Positions 62,296 through 64,000 of a stretch of DNA of 64,000 nucleotides are shown piece after piece. The notes beneath the pieces were generated by a model that saw only the letters and a program-made list of their open reading frames with translations, had not been told where the DNA came from and did no database searches. This DNA comes from Arthrobacter sp. Alg241-R88 (GTDB lineage: Bacteria > Actinomycetota > Actinomycetes > Actinomycetales > Micrococcaceae). A program made the position numbers and the translations under genes. Location: NCBI RefSeq assembly GCF_900537115.1, contig NZ_UNRG01000009.1, positions 1 through 64,000 on the forward strand, written 5' to 3'. Numbering within the stretch: the first letter of the stretch is position 1; each line of letters starts with the position of its first letter.

Positions 62296-63489
62296 CTAAA
62301 CCTTTTGCCACTGGCTGGAGTTGGCGGCGCTGGCCTCCACGGCAGCCAATACCCGCTGGACCTGCAGCGCGTCCGCGAAGGACGGTTCCGGCTGGCGGCC
62401 CTCGCCGATCGCAGTGACGAGGTCCACTACCTGGTGGGTGAAGCCGTGCTCGTAGCCCAGGCCGTGGCCGGTGGGCCACCAGTTGCCCACGTACGGGTGC
62501 TCGGGTTCGGTGACGAAGATCCGCCGGAAGCCGGCATCCGGGGACCCGGCCACGTCGTAGAAGGACAGGACGTTCATGTCCTCGAAATCAAAGGCAAGGG
62601 AGCCCTTGGTGCCGTTCAGCTCCAGGCGCATCGCGTTCTTCCTGCCCAGCGCGTAGCGCGTGGCTTCGAAGACACCGATCGCGCCTGTGGCGGCAGTGCC
62701 GCCGTCGAACTTTGCACTGAAGACGGCGGCGTCGTCTACAGTCACCTTCCCGCGCGGCGCGTCGCTGCTGATGTCGCCATGGCCGCCCAGCCCCACCAGG
62801 TCACCGGCAAGCGGACGCTCAGGGACAAACGTTTCCAGCAGCGCCGAGACGCCGGTGATGTTCTGGCCGGTAACCCACTGGGCAGCGTCGATGCTGTGCG
62901 CCCCGATGTCGCCGAGGGAACCGGACCCTGACGTGCTCTTGTCCAGCCGCCACGTCATGGGGGCATTGGCATCGGAGAGCCAGTCCTGCAGATACTGCGC
63001 CCTGACGTGCCGAAGGTCGCCGAGCCTGCCCTCGTCGACGAACCGTTTAGCCAGTGCCAAGGCCGGCGTCCGGCGGTAACTGAAGCCGCACATGGAAAAG
63101 ATGCCCTGTTTGGCGGCCGTCTCCGCGGCCAGTGTCATCCGTTCGGCTTCCTCGACGGAGTTCGCCAGCGGCTTCTCGCACAGCACGTGCTTGCCGGCCT
63201 CCAGTGCGGCGATCGCGATGTCGGCGTGGGTGTTGCCGGGGGTGCAGATATCGATCAGGTCGATGTCGTCGCGTTCGATCAAGCGGCGCCAGTCCGTCTC
63301 GACCGATTCCCAGCCGAGCTTGTCTGCCGCGGCCCGCACGCCGGCGCCATTCCTGCCGGCGACCGCGGTGAGCCGGGGCCGCAGCGGCAGGTCAAAGAAC
63401 CGTGGAGCCGTGCGCCAGGCGTGGGAGTGGGCTGCACCCATAAAGGCGTAGCCGACCATGCCGACCCGCAGGGGCTTTGCGGTGGTCAT
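62296..63489 (-). CDS. Gfo/Idh/MocA oxidoreductase
   Basis: 397 residues. VGMVGYAFMGAAHSHAWR is the NAD(P) site (shown from about 8-25; the Tyr after GxG is unusual but seen in family members), CEKPLANSVEEAE the catalytic EKP motif, and DIGAHSIDAAQW the C-terminal active-site His/Asp. It is a paralogue, not a duplicate, of the gene at 59400. AGAAAGGA precedes the ATG. It follows the permease gene by 30 bp and precedes the TIM-barrel gene by 28 bp. Confidence 0.88.
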   Translation of the reverse strand: MTTAKPLRVGMVGYAFMGAAHSHAWRTAPRFFDLPLRPRLTAVAGRNGAGVRAAADKLGWESVETDWRRLIERDDIDLIDICTPGNTHADIAIAALEAGKHVLCEKPLANSVEEAERMTLAAETAAKQGIFSMCGFSYRRTPALALAKRFVDEGRLGDLRHVRAQYLQDWLSDANAPMTWRLDKSTSGSGSLGDIGAHSIDAAQWVTGQNITGVSALLETFVPERPLAGDLVGLGGHGDISSDAPRGKVTVDDAAVFSAKFDGGTAATGAIGVFEATRYALGRKNAMRLELNGTKGSLAFDFEDMNVLSFYDVAGSPDAGFRRIFVTEPEHPYVGNWWPTGHGLGYEHGFTHQVVDLVTAIGEGRQPEPSFADALQVQRVLAAVEASAANSSQWQKV

Positions 63490-63519
63490 GTTAGTTGTCC
63501 TTTCTAAGAGTTCCTGGTG

Positions 63520-64000
63520 TTACTTGCTGAAGCCGGCGGTGAGACCGCTGAGCAGCTGCCGGCGGCCTACTACGTAGAGCACCAGGATCGGCAGCGTGCT
63601 GAGCACCACCGAAGCGAGCACGGCCGGGATGTTGACGCTGTACTCGCCCTGGAAGTTCCACAAAGCCAGGGGAAGGACGCGCAGGCCGGGGCTCTGGGTG
63701 AGGACCAGCGGCAGCAGGAATCCGTTCCAGACGTGAAGGCCGTTGTAGATGGCGACGGTCACGATTGCAGGGCGGGTCAGCGGCAGGGCAAGCCGCCACA
63801 TGGTCTGCCATTCACTGCAGCCGTCCAGCCGCATCGACTCGAACAGTTCGTTCGGCACATCGCGGATGAAATTGGACAGGATCAGGACCGTCAGCGGGAT
63901 GGCGAAGGCAATGGAGGGAAGCATGAGTGCCAGCAGGGTGTCGTACAGGTTGAGCCGGATAATCATCAGGTAAATGGGGATGATCGTTGCCTGGAGCGGG
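63520..64000 (-). CDS. ABC sugar permease (MalG-like), partial at the window edge
   Basis: About 160 C-terminal residues are inside the window; the gene begins beyond the right edge. The EAA loop reads FESMRLDGCSEWQTMWRLALP, with the usual (E)xxxxDGxxxxxxxxxixlP pattern, and three membrane segments are visible. It is the importer part nearest to the catabolic genes, so the operon promoter and the binding protein should lie further right. EAA loop with FESM instead of EAA is a common variant. Confidence 0.85.
   Translation of the reverse strand, partial: PLQATIIPIYLMIIRLNLYDTLLALMLPSIAFAIPLTVLILSNFIRDVPNELFESMRLDGCSEWQTMWRLALPLTRPAIVTVAIYNGLHVWNGFLLPLVLTQSPGLRVLPLALWNFQGEYSVNIPAVLASVVLSTLPILVLYVVGRRQLLSGLTAGFSK

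Overview
This window is high-GC chromosomal DNA of an actinobacterium. The gene set points to the family Micrococcaceae (Arthrobacter, Pseudarthrobacter or a close relative): a DUF3618/holin-type envelope cluster, an MptB-type lipoglycan mannosyltransferase with GT87 partners, a DUF222/HNH (13E12-type) gene, MetS-type transporter subunits and an actinobacterial LexA box all fit. This is inferred from gene content, not from a marker gene. No rRNA, tRNA, CRISPR array, prophage or complete insertion sequence was seen.

Layout. 1-4.35 kb: envelope/stress functions (DUF3618 fragment, holin-like protein, Ala-rich helical protein) divergent from a MarR regulator, then small acidic proteins and an eRF1-fold (Rv2629/Balon-type) ribosome factor. 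A shared dyad motif links these units. 4.4-15.5 kb: metabolic genes (5-oxoprolinase B/C fusion, alditol oxidase, GH27, GH13 trehalose-synthase-like enzyme, hydrolases) and a LexA-controlled umuDC pair. 15.6-17.4 kb: an NSS amino-acid symporter with its 45-residue small subunit. 17.4-30.5 kb: an arabinan-utilisation regulon with a secreted endo-arabinanase, a lipoprotein GH43, ABC importer parts, intracellular GH43, GH51 and GH127 enzymes, and a LacI repressor. Four near-identical CAACGTTG-centred operators lie in front of its transcription units.

30.6-41.9 kb: rsgA with an unusual structured leader, a secreted unknown protein, a diguanylate cyclase, a SulP transporter, MptB and two tandem GT87 enzymes, and small Micrococcaceae-type proteins. 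42-50.5 kb: a flavin monooxygenase/SDR pair, a decayed flavin reductase, a DUF222-HNH gene, and a GntR-controlled SDR//GntR-MFS locus. 50.6-54.3 kb: an AraC-VOC-UvrA2-VOC operon that looks like a DNA-directed toxin resistance module.

55.1-64 kb: a tightly packed minus-strand operon of at least nine genes (ABC permease, two Gfo/Idh/MocA oxidoreductases, two TIM-barrel isomerase/epimerases, a ThuA-like protein, a fused DhaK-DhaL kinase, an RpiB-type isomerase and a 3-hydroxyacyl-CoA-dehydrogenase-type enzyme). It looks like a carbohydrate oxidation/tetrulose-phosphate pathway whose substrate cannot be named from sequence. It is the best candidate for an undescribed system here, followed by the MarR-dyad/hibernation-factor link and the rsgA leader. 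Both window ends cut through genes.
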